A stretch of 64,000 nt of DNA from Flavobacteriales bacterium. Lineage in GTDB: Bacteria; Bacteroidota; Bacteroidia; Flavobacteriales_F; PHOS-HE28. Below the pieces are notes generated by a model, which searched no databases, was not told the origin of the DNA, and saw only the letters and a program-made list of their open reading frames with translations. Positions within the stretch are counted from its first letter, which is position 1; the number at the start of each line of letters is the position of its first letter. A program made the translations under genes and the position numbers. The stretch covers positions 57,059 through 121,058 of the forward strand of contig JADJDP010000015.1 in assembly GCA_016702645.1 (NCBI GenBank). The letters run 5' to 3'. Of this stretch, positions 41,947 to 51,690 are shown piece after piece.

Positions 41947-43929
41947 ATGCGACAGATCATCATTCTCAGCCTGCTGCTCGGCAGCGCATCACCCTGTCTG
42001 CTGCACGCACAGGACGCCGCTGCCGTCAAGCGTGTGCAGGACCTCCTGAAGCGTGCCGAGCGCGCAGAGCAGGAGGGTAGCACCGCGTTCGTGCATGCGG
42101 AAACGTACTATGAGGAGGCGCTTGCCATCGCACCCGAAGATCCGCAGTTGAACATCCGGATGGGCCTGAACCAGTTGAACGGTCCGCATCGCCACAAGGC
42201 GCTTCCCTTCTTCGAGAAGGCCGCTTCGGTGGCACCGGAGACTCCCCACCTCCAGTTCCTCCTGGGTTTCGCCCTGCAACTGAACGGCCGGTGGGACGAG
42301 GCCTTGGTGGCCTACCAGAAGCACAAGAGCGCGAGCAACTTCCAGGATCCCGAACCGCTATACAATTCCACCGACAAGCGCATTGCCGAATGTCGGAACG
42401 GAAAAGCGCTGATGGCAGCGCCTACGCGGGTGAGCATCCGCAATATGGGCAACATCATAAACACCCCGCAGGCGGACTATGGTGCGTTGGTAACGGCCGA
42501 TGGTTCAACGCTCTTCTTCACCTCGCGACGCCCGGCGGATGCCGACTCCAAGGTGAACAAGGTGACCGGTGATTTCTTCGAGGATGTCTACGTCAGCCGT
42601 GCTGGTGAGAACGGGTGGTCCACAGCAGAGCTCATGCCTGTCCCTGTGAACACGAACGGAAATGATGCGAGCGTCGGCCTCTTCAATGATGGTCGCACCA
42701 TGCTGATCTATCGTGACCACGATGGCAGCGGTGATCTCTATGAAAGCCACCGTAGAGGTGGTTCCTGGAGCGAACCGGAAATGCTGGGTCCGAACGTGAA
42801 CACCAAGGCGCACGAAAGCAGCGCATGGTACAGTTTCGATCGCCAGTGGCTCTACTTCGTGAGCGACCGTCCCGAAGACAAGGTTGGCGGACAGGATATC
42901 TACAGAAGCAGGTGGGATGCGGCCACGGAACAATGGGGGGTGGCGGAGAACTTGGGGCCGGTGGTGAACAGCATCCATGATGAGGAAGGCGTGTTCGTTC
43001 ATCCCGATGGCAAGACGCTCTATTTCAGCAGCAAGGGCCATACGAGCATGGGCGGCTACGACATCTTCAGGACACGCTTGGAGGATGGGCACTGGACCAA
43101 GCCGGAGAACCTGGGCTGGCCGGTGAACTCCCCGGATGACGATCTCTTCTTCGCGCTCACCGCCAATGGTACCGAGGGTTATTTCAGCAGCTACCGTGCA
43201 GATGGTTTTGGCGAGGACGACATCTACAGCGTTTCGTTCCTGCCGGAGCCGCCCATGGGTGAACCCACCGCGCAAGCTGCTGCCGCTTCTGCACCGGTGG
43301 AGGAGGAGCCCAGTTCAGTGCTCATCAAAGGCATGATCAAATCACTGCGTTTCCTCAGCGGCATGGAGGCCGACATCGAGTTGATGGACCTGGACGACGC
43401 CACGCTCGCCGCGCGTTTCAAGAGCGATGCGGTGACCGGTGAATACATGGTAGCCGTACCCGCAGGACGGCGCTACGCCATGTACATCAAGGCCAATGGT
43501 TATCTCATTCGTTCCGAGAACATCACCGTACCTGCGGGCGAGCGCGGTATGGAGTTGGACCTTGACGTAACGCTGGAGACACTGGAGAGCGGCAATCTGG
43601 CAACGATGAAGAACCTCTTCTTCGCCACTGGCAGCGCCGAGTTGGAGCCTTCGTCGCTCGCGGAACTGAACCAATTGAAGGAACTGATGCAAACCCACGG
43701 TTCACTTCGTCTGGAGATCAGTGGCCACACGGATAGCGATGGAACCGCTGCGATCAACCAAACGCTGAGCGAAGCACGCGCGAACGCGGTACGTGAGCAT
43801 CTCCTCTCCCAAGGCATCGATGGGCAGCGCTTGGTCGCGGTCGGCCATGGCGATACGAAGCCCGTGGCGGCGAACGACAGCGATGCCAACAAAGCGCGCA
43901 ACCGCCGCACGGAGATCAAGGTCCTTTAA
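41947..43929 (+). CDS. OmpA-family protein with TPR, PD40 and carboxypeptidase-regulatory-like domains (PorE-like)
   Basis: A 660-residue envelope protein. Signal peptide MRQIIILSLLLGSASPCLLHAQ, then TPR repeats (residues 35-130; ERAEQEGSTAFVHAETYYEEALAIAP) and a PD40 beta-propeller (GALVTADGSTLFFTSRRPADA, WYSFDRQWLYFVSDRPEDKVGGQDIYR, KTLYFSSKGHTSMGGYDIFRT). A regulatory-like beta sandwich follows (VLIKGMIKSLRF). The OmpA_C peptidoglycan-binding domain is NLFFATGSAELEPSSLAEL ... LEISGHTDSDG ... GHGDTKPVAAND. This order equals PorE of the type IX secretion system, but Bacteroidota hold several paralogues, so the symbol is not assigned. Confidence 0.9.
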   Translation: MRQIIILSLLLGSASPCLLHAQDAAAVKRVQDLLKRAERAEQEGSTAFVHAETYYEEALAIAPEDPQLNIRMGLNQLNGPHRHKALPFFEKAASVAPETPHLQFLLGFALQLNGRWDEALVAYQKHKSASNFQDPEPLYNSTDKRIAECRNGKALMAAPTRVSIRNMGNIINTPQADYGALVTADGSTLFFTSRRPADADSKVNKVTGDFFEDVYVSRAGENGWSTAELMPVPVNTNGNDASVGLFNDGRTMLIYRDHDGSGDLYESHRRGGSWSEPEMLGPNVNTKAHESSAWYSFDRQWLYFVSDRPEDKVGGQDIYRSRWDAATEQWGVAENLGPVVNSIHDEEGVFVHPDGKTLYFSSKGHTSMGGYDIFRTRLEDGHWTKPENLGWPVNSPDDDLFFALTANGTEGYFSSYRADGFGEDDIYSVSFLPEPPMGEPTAQAAAASAPVEEEPSSVLIKGMIKSLRFLSGMEADIELMDLDDATLAARFKSDAVTGEYMVAVPAGRRYAMYIKANGYLIRSENITVPAGERGMELDLDVTLETLESGNLATMKNLFFATGSAELEPSSLAELNQLKELMQTHGSLRLEISGHTDSDGTAAINQTLSEARANAVREHLLSQGIDGQRLVAVGHGDTKPVAANDSDANKARNRRTEIKVL

Positions 43930-43937
43930 GGCCTCGG

Positions 43938-46461
43938 CTAACGCACCAGGCGACGGCACCATGTGCCGCCCTGCGTGATCATCACAACAGCGTAGGTACC
44001 CCTGCTCCGCTGTCGCAGGTCGACCTCCGTTTCGAACATGCCGCTGAGTTGTCGTTCTTCCAAGCTCCTACCCATGGCGTCCAGCACGCGTAGGCCCAGC
44101 AAGCCGCCTGTTGCAGCGGAGGCCTGTACACGGTAGTGGCCCTGCTGATCCAGCGCCAAGAGGCGAGGGGCCTCGGTCGCTTCCAACGATGCGATCCCGG
44201 CGAAGGGTGAATAGAACAGATCGGCCTGCCAGATGCCGCGACCGTAGGTGGCAGCACGCAATTTTCCGGCGGCCATGTTGATCTCCAATTCGCTCACCAC
44301 CACGTTCGGCATGCCCACTCCGTAGGGCACCCACTCTGTCGCATAGTCGTCGATGTAGAAGACACCGAGATCCGTTCCCACGTAAAGGCCGTTCGGAGAA
44401 CCGGGTTGCACCACCACACTGTTCGTGGGCACGTTGGGCAGGTTCAAACTCCGGTTGGTCCATGTGAGTCCACCGTCTTGGGTTTCATAGATCTTCTTGC
44501 CTGCGGTGGTTCCGGAGTAGGAGATCCATGCGTGCATCGGATCCACGGGACTCACCGCGATGGACGTGGGTGCTATGTTCGGCAAGCCCGGTCGGATGTT
44601 CGTCCACACGAAGCCACCATCCACACAACGCTCGACCAGGTCATTGCGTGCCGCGTAGATGACCGTGCCATCACTGGGAGCAATGGCCACGCACCGCACG
44701 AAGTTGTCGCTGTTCCAATTGGTCATGGAGTACCAAGTGTCGCCGCGGTTGTCCGAAGCCCAGAGGTTGGTGTAGCCTGCCACCATTCGACCGGGAAAGG
44801 TGGGGTCCTGTACGTAGGGTGTCACCCATGCCCCATCATCGGGAGGTGCGATGTATTCCCAATCGGTCCCACTGCTGTCCGTGCGGTTCAGGCCTCCGTT
44901 CTGGCTGGTCGCATAGAGGATGGTGGGGTCGGTGAGGTCCACCGCCGCTTCCATACCGTCCGCGCCCAGAATATGTGTCCATGTGCCGTCCATCAGTCGG
45001 TTGGTGCCATTGTCTTGGGCACCCGCCATGATCAGTAGCGGCAGTTGTTCGCTGCTGCCCATTCGGTAGAACTGCATGATGTCGAGCCCCGCGCTGAGGT
45101 CCGTCCAGGATCCAGCCCCGTCCTCGTTGCGGTGGAGGCCACCATCGGATCCGCAGAACAGCCGATCGCCGATGAAATCGAGCGAGTGGATGTCCGCATG
45201 CGTGTACCCAACGTCCGATGGGAATACCCAATGCGAGATGATCTCCCAGTTCGCTGCCCGCATCACTGCTCTTCCAAACGTTGATGCCGCCCACATAAAC
45301 AGTGTTGGCATCCTGCGGGTCCACGGCAAGGGCCATATCGTACCACGCCTGGCCACCGCTGTCGCTGCCATCATCTTGATAACCGAAAATGTTGGGCGAT
45401 GAGGACATCAGCGTGAAGGTGGAGCCACCATCGGTGCTGCGATAGAGCCCGAGGAAGCTATTGTCCAGTTCGTTGCTGCAGAGCACGTAGACCGTGAGCG
45501 GATCGGCCGGTGTGAGCGCTACTGCCATTCGGCCCACCTCATCACCCGGCGGCAGGCCGGTGATCCCCGATACCGTGAACGCAGCGCCATCGGCGACACT
45601 ACGGTACAGTTGATCGGTGCAGGCGAAGATGAGCGTGGTGTCGCCGTACATGAAGTCCACATCGCGGAAGCTCCCCGTCGTTACTTGTTGCCAGGTGTTC
45701 GTTCCATCCACGGATCGGAACAAGCCGCTGCTGGCTGCACAGAAGAACTGCTGCGGGTCGTTGGGATGCACACGCAGGGCGCGCGTCGTGCGCGTTTGCG
45801 AAATGTTCCAATCAAGGCCCGTGGGGGTCCAGGTGGTGCCATCGTCCGTGCTTTTGAGCACACCCGCACTATAGGTGTCCGAACCATCTCCATCACCCGT
45901 GGCGATGTAGATGGTACCGGTGCCCACAGTGTCGATGACGATGCCCGATACGCCCATGCTCGGGAGATCGGTGAAGAGGGGTTCCCAACTGGCACCTGCA
46001 TCGTTGCTCCGCCAGAGCCCGGCGCTCGGAGTGCCAGCGTAAAGGATGTTATGGTCCGCTGGATCCGCCACCACGAGGTTCACCCGCCCGTTGCCGGGGT
46101 TGTAGCTGGTGCTGGTCCATTGGGTGGGCCCCATCGGTTCCCACACGGCTTCGTCACGCGTTCCGGCGGTTCCTTCCGCACGCATGGAGCGTACTTCCTC
46201 CATTGCTTGCATCCGCACCGAAGGATCGAGGCGTTCCCCCGACGGCCATGTGCGCTGTTCGTTGAACCAGTACCACCGCTGGAATTGCTTCCACCCTTTT
46301 CCCTTCTGGTAGGGCCGTCCTTCCCACGCGGCATCGAAGGCCTCCTTCACGGTGTGCACGTTCGTGCTGTCGTCCATGAGCAGGTCCACCCACTGCTGTG
46401 CCGCGCATCGCGGCGTGAATATGATCACCGCCACTGCCAACATCGAAGTACACACGCGCAT
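43938..46461 (-). CDS. Secreted beta-propeller (BNR/VPS10-like) protein with T9SS sorting domain, one frame break
   Basis: The protein starts MRVCTSMLAVAVIIFTPRCAA (signal peptide). It carries many propeller repeats with Asp-box motifs: AGLWRSNDAGASWEPL, GVLKSTDDGTTWTP, GLYRSTDGGSTFTL, GLHRNEDGAGSWTD, WASDNRGDTWYS and KIYETQDGGLTWTNRS. The end is a sorting domain (LRVLDAMGRSLEERQL ... GTYAVVMITQGGTWCRRLVR). The frame changes near 45253, between SSDAGS and NWEIISHW, giving about 840 residues. Asp-box propellers occur in sialidases and sortilin-like receptors, but no catalytic residues were seen, so a binding or structural surface protein is the safer reading. Confidence 0.87.
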
Positions 46462-46537
46462 GGTTCCGAAGAATAGGTTTGCGAAAGTAGGCCGTGGCCT
46501 AAAGCGGCCTCGCGCCGATGCTCGTTCACAAGCAACC

Positions 46538-47230
46538 ATGTCCACCTTCGATCCTCCGACCGATCTGCTGCCGCGGCGCACTGCGGACGGCTCGTTCACA
46601 CTGCACAGTGCGCAATTGGACGTCTTCTATCACAGTGTGAACGGAGCCGTGCATGAGAGCACGCATGTGTTCATCAAAGCCGGTTTGGAGAAACCGGGGA
46701 AGGAGCACATCGATGTTCTTGAAGTAGGCTTGGGAACCGGGCTGAACCTTCTGCTCACCTGGGTGCGCTGCCTGGAGGGTAAGCTCACGGTGAACTATAC
46801 CGCATTGGAACCGCACCCGCTTTCCGCAGCGCAACTGGAAGAACTCGCACATTGTGACGATCTGTCCTGGCCCGGATTGCACGAACCTTTCATGGAGCGA
46901 ATGACGTCCGCGTCCGAGGAGCCGCATCCTGCGATCGGCGGCCTCACCTTCCGCAAGCTGCCCACGCGCGTGCATGACTTTGCTGCCGATGCTGCTTTCG
47001 ATGTGATCTATTTCGATGCCTTCGGGCCGAACACACAGCCGGACATGTGGACAGTGGATGTGTTCCGACGCATGCACACTGCACTGCGCGCGGGAGGTGC
47101 GTTGGTGACCTATTGCGCCAAGGGCGAAGTGCGTCGCACCATGGAGGCGGTCGGCTTCCTCGTGGAACGCCTGGACGGGCCACCGGGAAAACGGGAGATG
47201 CTGCGCGCCACGCGGAATTTGTCACACTAA
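46538..47230 (+). CDS. mnmD: tRNA 5-methylaminomethyl-2-thiouridine methyltransferase MnmD
   Basis: A 230-residue SAM-dependent methyltransferase acting on the wobble uridine (mnm5s2U34) of tRNA. Motif I is VLEVGLGTGLNLLLTW. The DUF752/MnmD signature is FDVIYFDAFGPNTQPDMWTVDVF, with a preceding TFRKLPTRVHDF. The C-terminal closing segment is TYCAKGEVRRTMEAVGFLVERLDGPPGKREMLRA, where GPPGKREML is highly conserved. The oxidoreductase half (MnmC) is absent, as in most Bacteroidota. It is followed directly by the NUDIX gene. Confidence 0.93.
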   Translation: MSTFDPPTDLLPRRTADGSFTLHSAQLDVFYHSVNGAVHESTHVFIKAGLEKPGKEHIDVLEVGLGTGLNLLLTWVRCLEGKLTVNYTALEPHPLSAAQLEELAHCDDLSWPGLHEPFMERMTSASEEPHPAIGGLTFRKLPTRVHDFAADAAFDVIYFDAFGPNTQPDMWTVDVFRRMHTALRAGGALVTYCAKGEVRRTMEAVGFLVERLDGPPGKREMLRATRNLSH

Positions 47231-47246
47231 GCTTATCGAGGTGGGA

Positions 47247-47753
47247 ATGACGGCAAGCAACTTCACCATCCGCGTGTACGGCCTGCTGATCCATGGTCGT
47301 GGTGGACATGGCGAACCACATGTCCTTGTTGCGGATGAACTGATCAAGGGGCAGCGCGTCACCAAGTTCCCGGGTGGCGGTTTGGAGTACGGTGAGGGCT
47401 TGAAGGATTGTTTGGTGCGCGAGATCCGCGAAGAGATCGGCGTTGAGGCGTTCGATGTTGAGCACTTCTACACCACCGATTTCTTCCAGCAGAGCGCGTT
47501 CCACAGCACACCGATGCAGGTGGTGAGCGTGTATTTCACCTTCCGTGTCCAGGATCCCGAACGCATTCGCACGGTCAAGGTTCCGTTCAACGGCATCAGC
47601 GGTCCAAAGGACCAAGAAATGTTCCGCTGGTTGAAGCTGGAAGGATCGAAGGAGGAGGACTTGTCTCTACCGATCGATCGTGTGGTGTGGAAATTGATGC
47701 GCGAGCGTCGCGGATCCAACGAAGGGTCGGCGATCACGAAACCCGGACCATGA
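47247..47753 (+). CDS. NUDIX hydrolase
   Basis: A 168-residue protein with a complete Nudix box GGGLEYGEGLKDCLVREI followed by REEIGVE (G-5x-E-7x-REUxEExGU), residues 44-66. The flanking strands NFTIRVYGLLIHG and QVVSVYFTFRV complete the fold. Substrate (a nucleoside diphosphate linked to another moiety) is not determined. The start is ATG 47247; a GTG at 47241 is possible. The stop overlaps the next start (ATGA). A decayed copy of palindrome unit A (GTCACACTAAGCTTATCGAGG, about 47220) may lie before it. Confidence 0.92.
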   Translation: MTASNFTIRVYGLLIHGRGGHGEPHVLVADELIKGQRVTKFPGGGLEYGEGLKDCLVREIREEIGVEAFDVEHFYTTDFFQQSAFHSTPMQVVSVYFTFRVQDPERIRTVKVPFNGISGPKDQEMFRWLKLEGSKEEDLSLPIDRVVWKLMRERRGSNEGSAITKPGP

Positions 47754-48406
47754 ACACCATACCCCCACGCGCCCTCTTGCTCTTCACCTCGTTCTGCCTT
47801 TCCGTTGGAAGCATTGCACAGGACGAACGACCACCCCGCACCGTGTTCGATAGCCTCTCGGTTACAGGAGGCTTCTTCAACACCACATTACGTTTCGCCA
47901 ACGTCATGCAAACGGACGTGCTGCTGATGGGCTTCGGAGCGGGTGCGCATATCGATCATTGGTTGGGGGTAGGGGTGGCGGGAGCGTTTTCAACGAGCAC
48001 GATCAAGAACGCCGCGTACGAGGACTACCTGCTCGGTCGCACCACGGCCGACCTTGATGGATTGGAGTTGCGCTACGGATACGGTGGTGTCCTGTTCACA
48101 CCGCTCATCGCGCATCGGTCAGCGGTACACTTGGCCGTGCCGGTGCTCGTAGGTGTTGGGGGTGTGGCCTACAGTTATCCCAGATCGAATTCAGGCAGCG
48201 ATAGCAACCAGCGCAACCGTACGGATGGGCAGGCTTTTTTCGTGGTGGAGCCCGGTGTGGAACTGGAGGTGAGCGTTGTGGGGGCGCTGCGCATCGGCGT
48301 GGGCGGATCCTACCTCTACACCAGCGAACTGGACCTGCCCAACACCTCGCCGAACCTCTTGCGCAACTTCATGGCGCGCATGACCATTTCGGTGGGCCAG
48401 TTCTAG
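47750..48406 (+). CDS. Outer membrane beta-barrel family protein
   Basis: A 218-residue protein translated from an ATG overlapping the NUDIX stop. Signal peptide MNTIPPRALLLFTSFCLSVGSIAQ, then alternating strands GGFFNTTLRFANVMQTDVLLMGFGAGAHID, LELRYGYGGVLFTPLI, AVHLAVPVLVGVGGVAY and the C-terminal MARMTISVGQF with a terminal Phe, as expected for a barrel assembled by BAM. It resembles small Bacteroidota porin-like proteins of about 8 strands. Coupling to a cytoplasmic NUDIX gene has no clear functional meaning. Confidence 0.75.
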   Translation: MNTIPPRALLLFTSFCLSVGSIAQDERPPRTVFDSLSVTGGFFNTTLRFANVMQTDVLLMGFGAGAHIDHWLGVGVAGAFSTSTIKNAAYEDYLLGRTTADLDGLELRYGYGGVLFTPLIAHRSAVHLAVPVLVGVGGVAYSYPRSNSGSDSNQRNRTDGQAFFVVEPGVELEVSVVGALRIGVGGSYLYTSELDLPNTSPNLLRNFMARMTISVGQF

Positions 48407-48419
48407 ATCGGTCGAGCGT

Positions 48420-48995
48420 TCAAGTACCCAGCCGCTTCATCACCAGGGCATCCACCTGTGCGAAGAGCGTGTCGGGCTCGTAGGTGCGCCATTTGAGGGT
48501 GTTGAGCTGGCCTCCGAGCAGGAAGTACTGGTCGATGTTCGCTCGCTGGAAGTCTTCCACCACATGCGGTCGGAAGTTGAGCAGCGCGATCCAGCCATCC
48601 CCATCGCTCACTTCTTCGAACCACTCGCTGTAGTACTCCTCATCGCTGGTGTGGAAGTTGAGCACGTTCTCCCCGACGAGGATGAACTTGTGCACTCCTT
48701 GCGAGAGGAGGTGCTCGATGATGTTCCGTTTCAGCATCATCACGTCGTTGTGCAACAGGTCGTTCCATTCGCCGATGAACTCGATGATCGAAAAACCTTC
48801 GTCGTAGTCGGTGAAGAGGATCTTGAGGTAGAGCGTACTGCTACCGAAGTTGTCCCATTGCGGATGGATCAGGTGGTCGTACACCGCCTGGGTGAAGTAC
48901 ATCTCGCTGTGCTCCTCTCCGAAGAACGGTGAACGTTCGTCCTCTTCGCTCGTGTACCTGTGGCGCCAGTTCCAGTATGGTTCGATATCGTGCAT
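48420..48995 (-). CDS. Conserved hypothetical protein
   Basis: A 191-residue acidic, aromatic-rich protein. It contains MHDIEPYWNWRHRYTSEEDERSPFFG, DNFGSSTLYLKILFTDYDEGFSIIEFIGEWND, HKFILVGENVLNFHTSDEEYYSEWFEE and a helical end. It has no membrane segment and no signal peptide. Its compact alternating beta/alpha composition and its stop, 17 bp before the murQ stop region, suggest a genuine cytoplasmic protein made with murQ (same strand, 18 bp after murQ ends). No named family was recognised. A start a few codons upstream (SLRPYSM) cannot be excluded. Confidence 0.72.
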   Translation of the reverse strand: MHDIEPYWNWRHRYTSEEDERSPFFGEEHSEMYFTQAVYDHLIHPQWDNFGSSTLYLKILFTDYDEGFSIIEFIGEWNDLLHNDVMMLKRNIIEHLLSQGVHKFILVGENVLNFHTSDEEYYSEWFEEVSDGDGWIALLNFRPHVVEDFQRANIDQYFLLGGQLNTLKWRTYEPDTLFAQVDALVMKRLGT

Positions 48996-49012
48996 GGAAT
49001 ACGGCCGCAAGC

Positions 49013-49822
49013 TTATGGCCTGTGGCCATTTTCTATCGCTTTCCTCACGCTCCCGTGTTTCTTCAACAACTCGTTCGCTTCCTCGTAGGGCACGTTCAGA
49101 CCTTCCATCACCATGCGGGTGCCGCGGTCGATGAGTTTGTTGTTGCTCAGTTGCATATCCACCATCCGGTTCCCTTTCACGCGTCCGAGCTTGATCATGA
49201 CGCTGGTGCTGATCATGTTGAGCACGAGCTTCTGTGCCGTGCCGCTCTTCATGCGCGTGCTGCCCGTAACGAACTCCGGACCCACCACCACCACGATCGG
49301 GTGCTTGGCGGTGGTAGCCAACGGACTGTCCGGATTGCAGGTGATACCGCCCGTGAGGATGCCGCTCGTGTTGCACATTTCCAGCGCAGCCACCACGTAG
49401 GGCGTACTTCCGCTTGCCGCGATACCGATCACCGTGTCGTCCGGACCGATGGCATGTTCTCCCAGGTCCTTCCAGCCTTGTTCGCGATCGTCCTCCGCGA
49501 ATTCCACCGCTTTGCGGATCGCTTTGTCACCACCTGCGATCAGTCCAACCACCAGCCCATGCGGCACCCCGAATGTGGGTGGGCATTCGCTCGCATCCAC
49601 GACACCCAAGCGGCCGCTGGTACCAGCGCCTAGATAGAAGAGACGGCCACCGCGTTGCATGCGTTCAGCGATGGCGTCCACCAACGCTCCGATGCCAGGG
49701 ATCACCTGCGCTATCGCTTCCGGTACACGATGGTCCTCCTTGTTGATGTTGCGCAGCAGGTCCGCAGTGGACATATGCTCCAGATCGTTGTAGTGCGAAG
49801 GCTGCTCAGTGATTCGGGACAT
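49013..49822 (-). CDS. murQ: N-acetylmuramic acid 6-phosphate etherase MurQ
   Basis: A 269-residue SIS-domain lyase that cleaves the lactyl ether of MurNAc-6-phosphate to give GlcNAc-6-phosphate in cell-wall recycling. Signatures are RLFYLGAGTSGRLGVVDASECPPTFG (phosphosugar binding), the catalytic Glu region IRKAVEFAEDDREQGWKDL, IGIAASGSTPYVVAALE and VGPEFVTGSTRMKSGTAQKLVLNM. Length is slightly short of the usual 300 but complete. Together with mpl it indicates a peptidoglycan recycling route in this organism. Confidence 0.95.
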   Translation of the reverse strand: MSRITEQPSHYNDLEHMSTADLLRNINKEDHRVPEAIAQVIPGIGALVDAIAERMQRGGRLFYLGAGTSGRLGVVDASECPPTFGVPHGLVVGLIAGGDKAIRKAVEFAEDDREQGWKDLGEHAIGPDDTVIGIAASGSTPYVVAALEMCNTSGILTGGITCNPDSPLATTAKHPIVVVVGPEFVTGSTRMKSGTAQKLVLNMISTSVMIKLGRVKGNRMVDMQLSNNKLIDRGTRMVMEGLNVPYEEANELLKKHGSVRKAIENGHRP

Positions 49823-49833
49823 GCGACAAAGAA

Positions 49834-49857
49834 AAGGGCCACCCGCAGGCAGCCCTT
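49834..49857 (-). terminator. Intrinsic terminator of the esterase-like gene
   Basis: On the minus strand AAGGGCTGCC and GGTGGCCCTT pair (two G-U) around a short loop (TGCG), followed by TTCTTTG. It lies 22 bp after the stop at 49879. Confidence 0.7.
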
Positions 49858-49878
49858 CACTTTGTTCGGTGGAAATGA

Positions 49879-51549
49879 TCAGTCCAGCAACAGCTTGCGC
49901 ACGACTGTTCCCGCAGCCATGTCCAGTTCCACGAAGTAGGTACCGGCGGCGAGGCCGTTACGCTCGATCGTGAAGCGGTGCATGTTCACGGTGTTCGCGG
50001 CCACTTGGCGGCCGTTGATGTCCAGCACGCGGTAGCGGCGCACGATGCCCTGTCCGCTCAGGATGGTCACGTTGTCCGTGGCGGGGTTCGGGAACACATC
50101 AACCGTAACGGCCGTGTTCTCCTCATCGATGCCGACGAAGGAGCAAGGGCCGAGTTGCAAAGCGCAAACGATACGGGGGTTCAAGTAGCCGTGGATGGTG
50201 TCCAAGTACGTGCGGCCCTTGGTAGCGCTCATGTCAGGATTGCTGGCGAGGCTGGCGATGTGCGCCGTGATAGGGGGGGGGCCGGCGCTCACGACCGTTT
50301 GTGCGATGGCGCTGTTCGGATCCCACCACTGCCAAGGGCTTGCCTCCTCCTGCGCAGGTGCTGGGAAGTCAGGACGTACGAAGGGGAAGTGACCTTCCGC
50401 ACCGGTATTGATGAGCACGTTCGTCGTGCCGTGCGTTTGCGTAGTGCCATAGAGCGCACGAGCGCGAGCCGTGTATGGATCGGTGCTGGGCAATGGTGCG
50501 AAGCTGGCGTTGTTGCCGTAGTCGTTCACCAAGGTCATGAAGAGGTTGCTGCCTTGCACGGGAACAACTGGACCGCCGGTGGTAGGAACGATCACGATGC
50601 CTTCGGTGAACGGTGCGAATGGATCGAACACGGTGTGGAAGGCCACCATGGGCACATCACCATCTGCGAGCCAACTGGTATCGGCCAGTGCGCCGCCGGT
50701 GTTCACGCAGAATTGCGAAGCGTAGTTCTGGCCATTGGGGCGATAGAGGGTGAGCTGGCCGTTGAAACCAGCGATGTTGCCCACCGAGTTCGTATCGATG
50801 AAGCTCACCGTGGGATCGAACGGATCCGGACGGAACTTCTCGATGAAGAGTTCATCGGCATCGTTCAGCGTCGCGTTCGCGAGCGAGATGTAGCCGCCTG
50901 TGCCCTCGCCGAACACGACGATCTTGTTGGGGTTGATCTTGTAGGTGGCTGCATCTTCCTTGATGACGCGGATGCAATGGCGCACATCCTGCAAGGCACG
51001 GTAAACCGCATTGAGCAAGCTGCCACGGCGCTCCAGTTCGGTAGCGGCCAGCGGGTTCCAGCCCAAACGGTAGCTCATGCTGATGGCCACGTAGCCACGA
51101 CGAGCGAAACGTTTGCAGTTCTCCACCGCGCTGCTGTCCTTGCGCGTTCCCGTTGGACTGCCGTTCAGGGGTGGTGGCAGCGCGATGCCTGTGTGCAGGT
51201 AGATCACAACAGGGCGTGCCGTCTCCGTGTCAACGCTCTGGCTTGGCTCGTAAATGTCCATCTTGATGTCGGTCACCTTCACAGCGGTGCTCACATCAGC
51301 GGGATCGTAGTAAGGGGCTGGATAAACACCCGTGGTGCTTGCCAGCGTTTGCAGCGTGCCGATGTCGGTGGGTACCAACGGCGAACCGAAGTTGCTGGTG
51401 AGGAAGTTGATGTTGGTGCCGTACGTCACGTCGGGGGTGATCGTCACGTTGGCATTGCTGAACACCTCGGTGAGGTAGCGTTGTGCGCTCGCCGTTGTGC
51501 CCATGCCGATGGCCAGAGCTGCCACTGCGAAGGGTAGGGTTCGTTTCAT
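49879..51549 (-). CDS. Secreted carboxylesterase-like alpha/beta hydrolase with T9SS sorting domain; nucleophile motif altered
   Basis: A 556-residue protein. Signal peptide MKRTLPFAVAALAIGMGTTASA, then an alpha/beta hydrolase of the carboxylesterase type: RPVVIYLHTGIALPPPLN (oxyanion region), CKRFARRGYVAISMSYRLGWN, and LQDVRHCIRVIKEDAATYKINPNKIVVFGEGTGGYISL. In place of the usual G-E-S-A-G the elbow reads GEGTG, so the nucleophilic Ser is Gly. The His position (TGAEGHFPFVRPDF) is present. T9SS domain: VDVFPNPATDNVTILSG ... GTYFVELDMAAGTVVRKLLLD. It may be a non-catalytic or differently acting secreted protein. Frame clean. Confidence 0.85.
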   Translation of the reverse strand: MKRTLPFAVAALAIGMGTTASAQRYLTEVFSNANVTITPDVTYGTNINFLTSNFGSPLVPTDIGTLQTLASTTGVYPAPYYDPADVSTAVKVTDIKMDIYEPSQSVDTETARPVVIYLHTGIALPPPLNGSPTGTRKDSSAVENCKRFARRGYVAISMSYRLGWNPLAATELERRGSLLNAVYRALQDVRHCIRVIKEDAATYKINPNKIVVFGEGTGGYISLANATLNDADELFIEKFRPDPFDPTVSFIDTNSVGNIAGFNGQLTLYRPNGQNYASQFCVNTGGALADTSWLADGDVPMVAFHTVFDPFAPFTEGIVIVPTTGGPVVPVQGSNLFMTLVNDYGNNASFAPLPSTDPYTARARALYGTTQTHGTTNVLINTGAEGHFPFVRPDFPAPAQEEASPWQWWDPNSAIAQTVVSAGPPPITAHIASLASNPDMSATKGRTYLDTIHGYLNPRIVCALQLGPCSFVGIDEENTAVTVDVFPNPATDNVTILSGQGIVRRYRVLDINGRQVAANTVNMHRFTIERNGLAAGTYFVELDMAAGTVVRKLLLD

Positions 51550-51615
51550 GTTCGTGCGTTGGTTTCTAGGAGGGCTAAGGTAGGCGGCGGAACGTCATGT
51601 CCGTTGTCGCCCTTC

Positions 51616-51678
51616 GCATACCGAAAGGTGCGCGCGGGTGCTGACCCCCGGGTCATGGTGCGGCAGGCTCACCATGAC
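51616..51678. repeat. Palindrome pair, decayed A and intact B
   Basis: A decayed unit A (GTCGCCCTTCGCATACCGAAAGG type, 51616 onward) is followed by unit B (51652-51678), with stem GTCATGGT / ACCATGAC and loop GCGGCAGGCTC. The pair lies between the esterase-like and TonB-receptor genes, 12 bp downstream of the receptor stop. Confidence 0.75.
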
Positions 51679-51690
51679 AGGTCCCGGTGG

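Noticed and set aside
49978..51537. 519-codon plus-strand frame
   Set aside because: Antisense shadow of the esterase-like T9SS protein; no signal or domain pattern.
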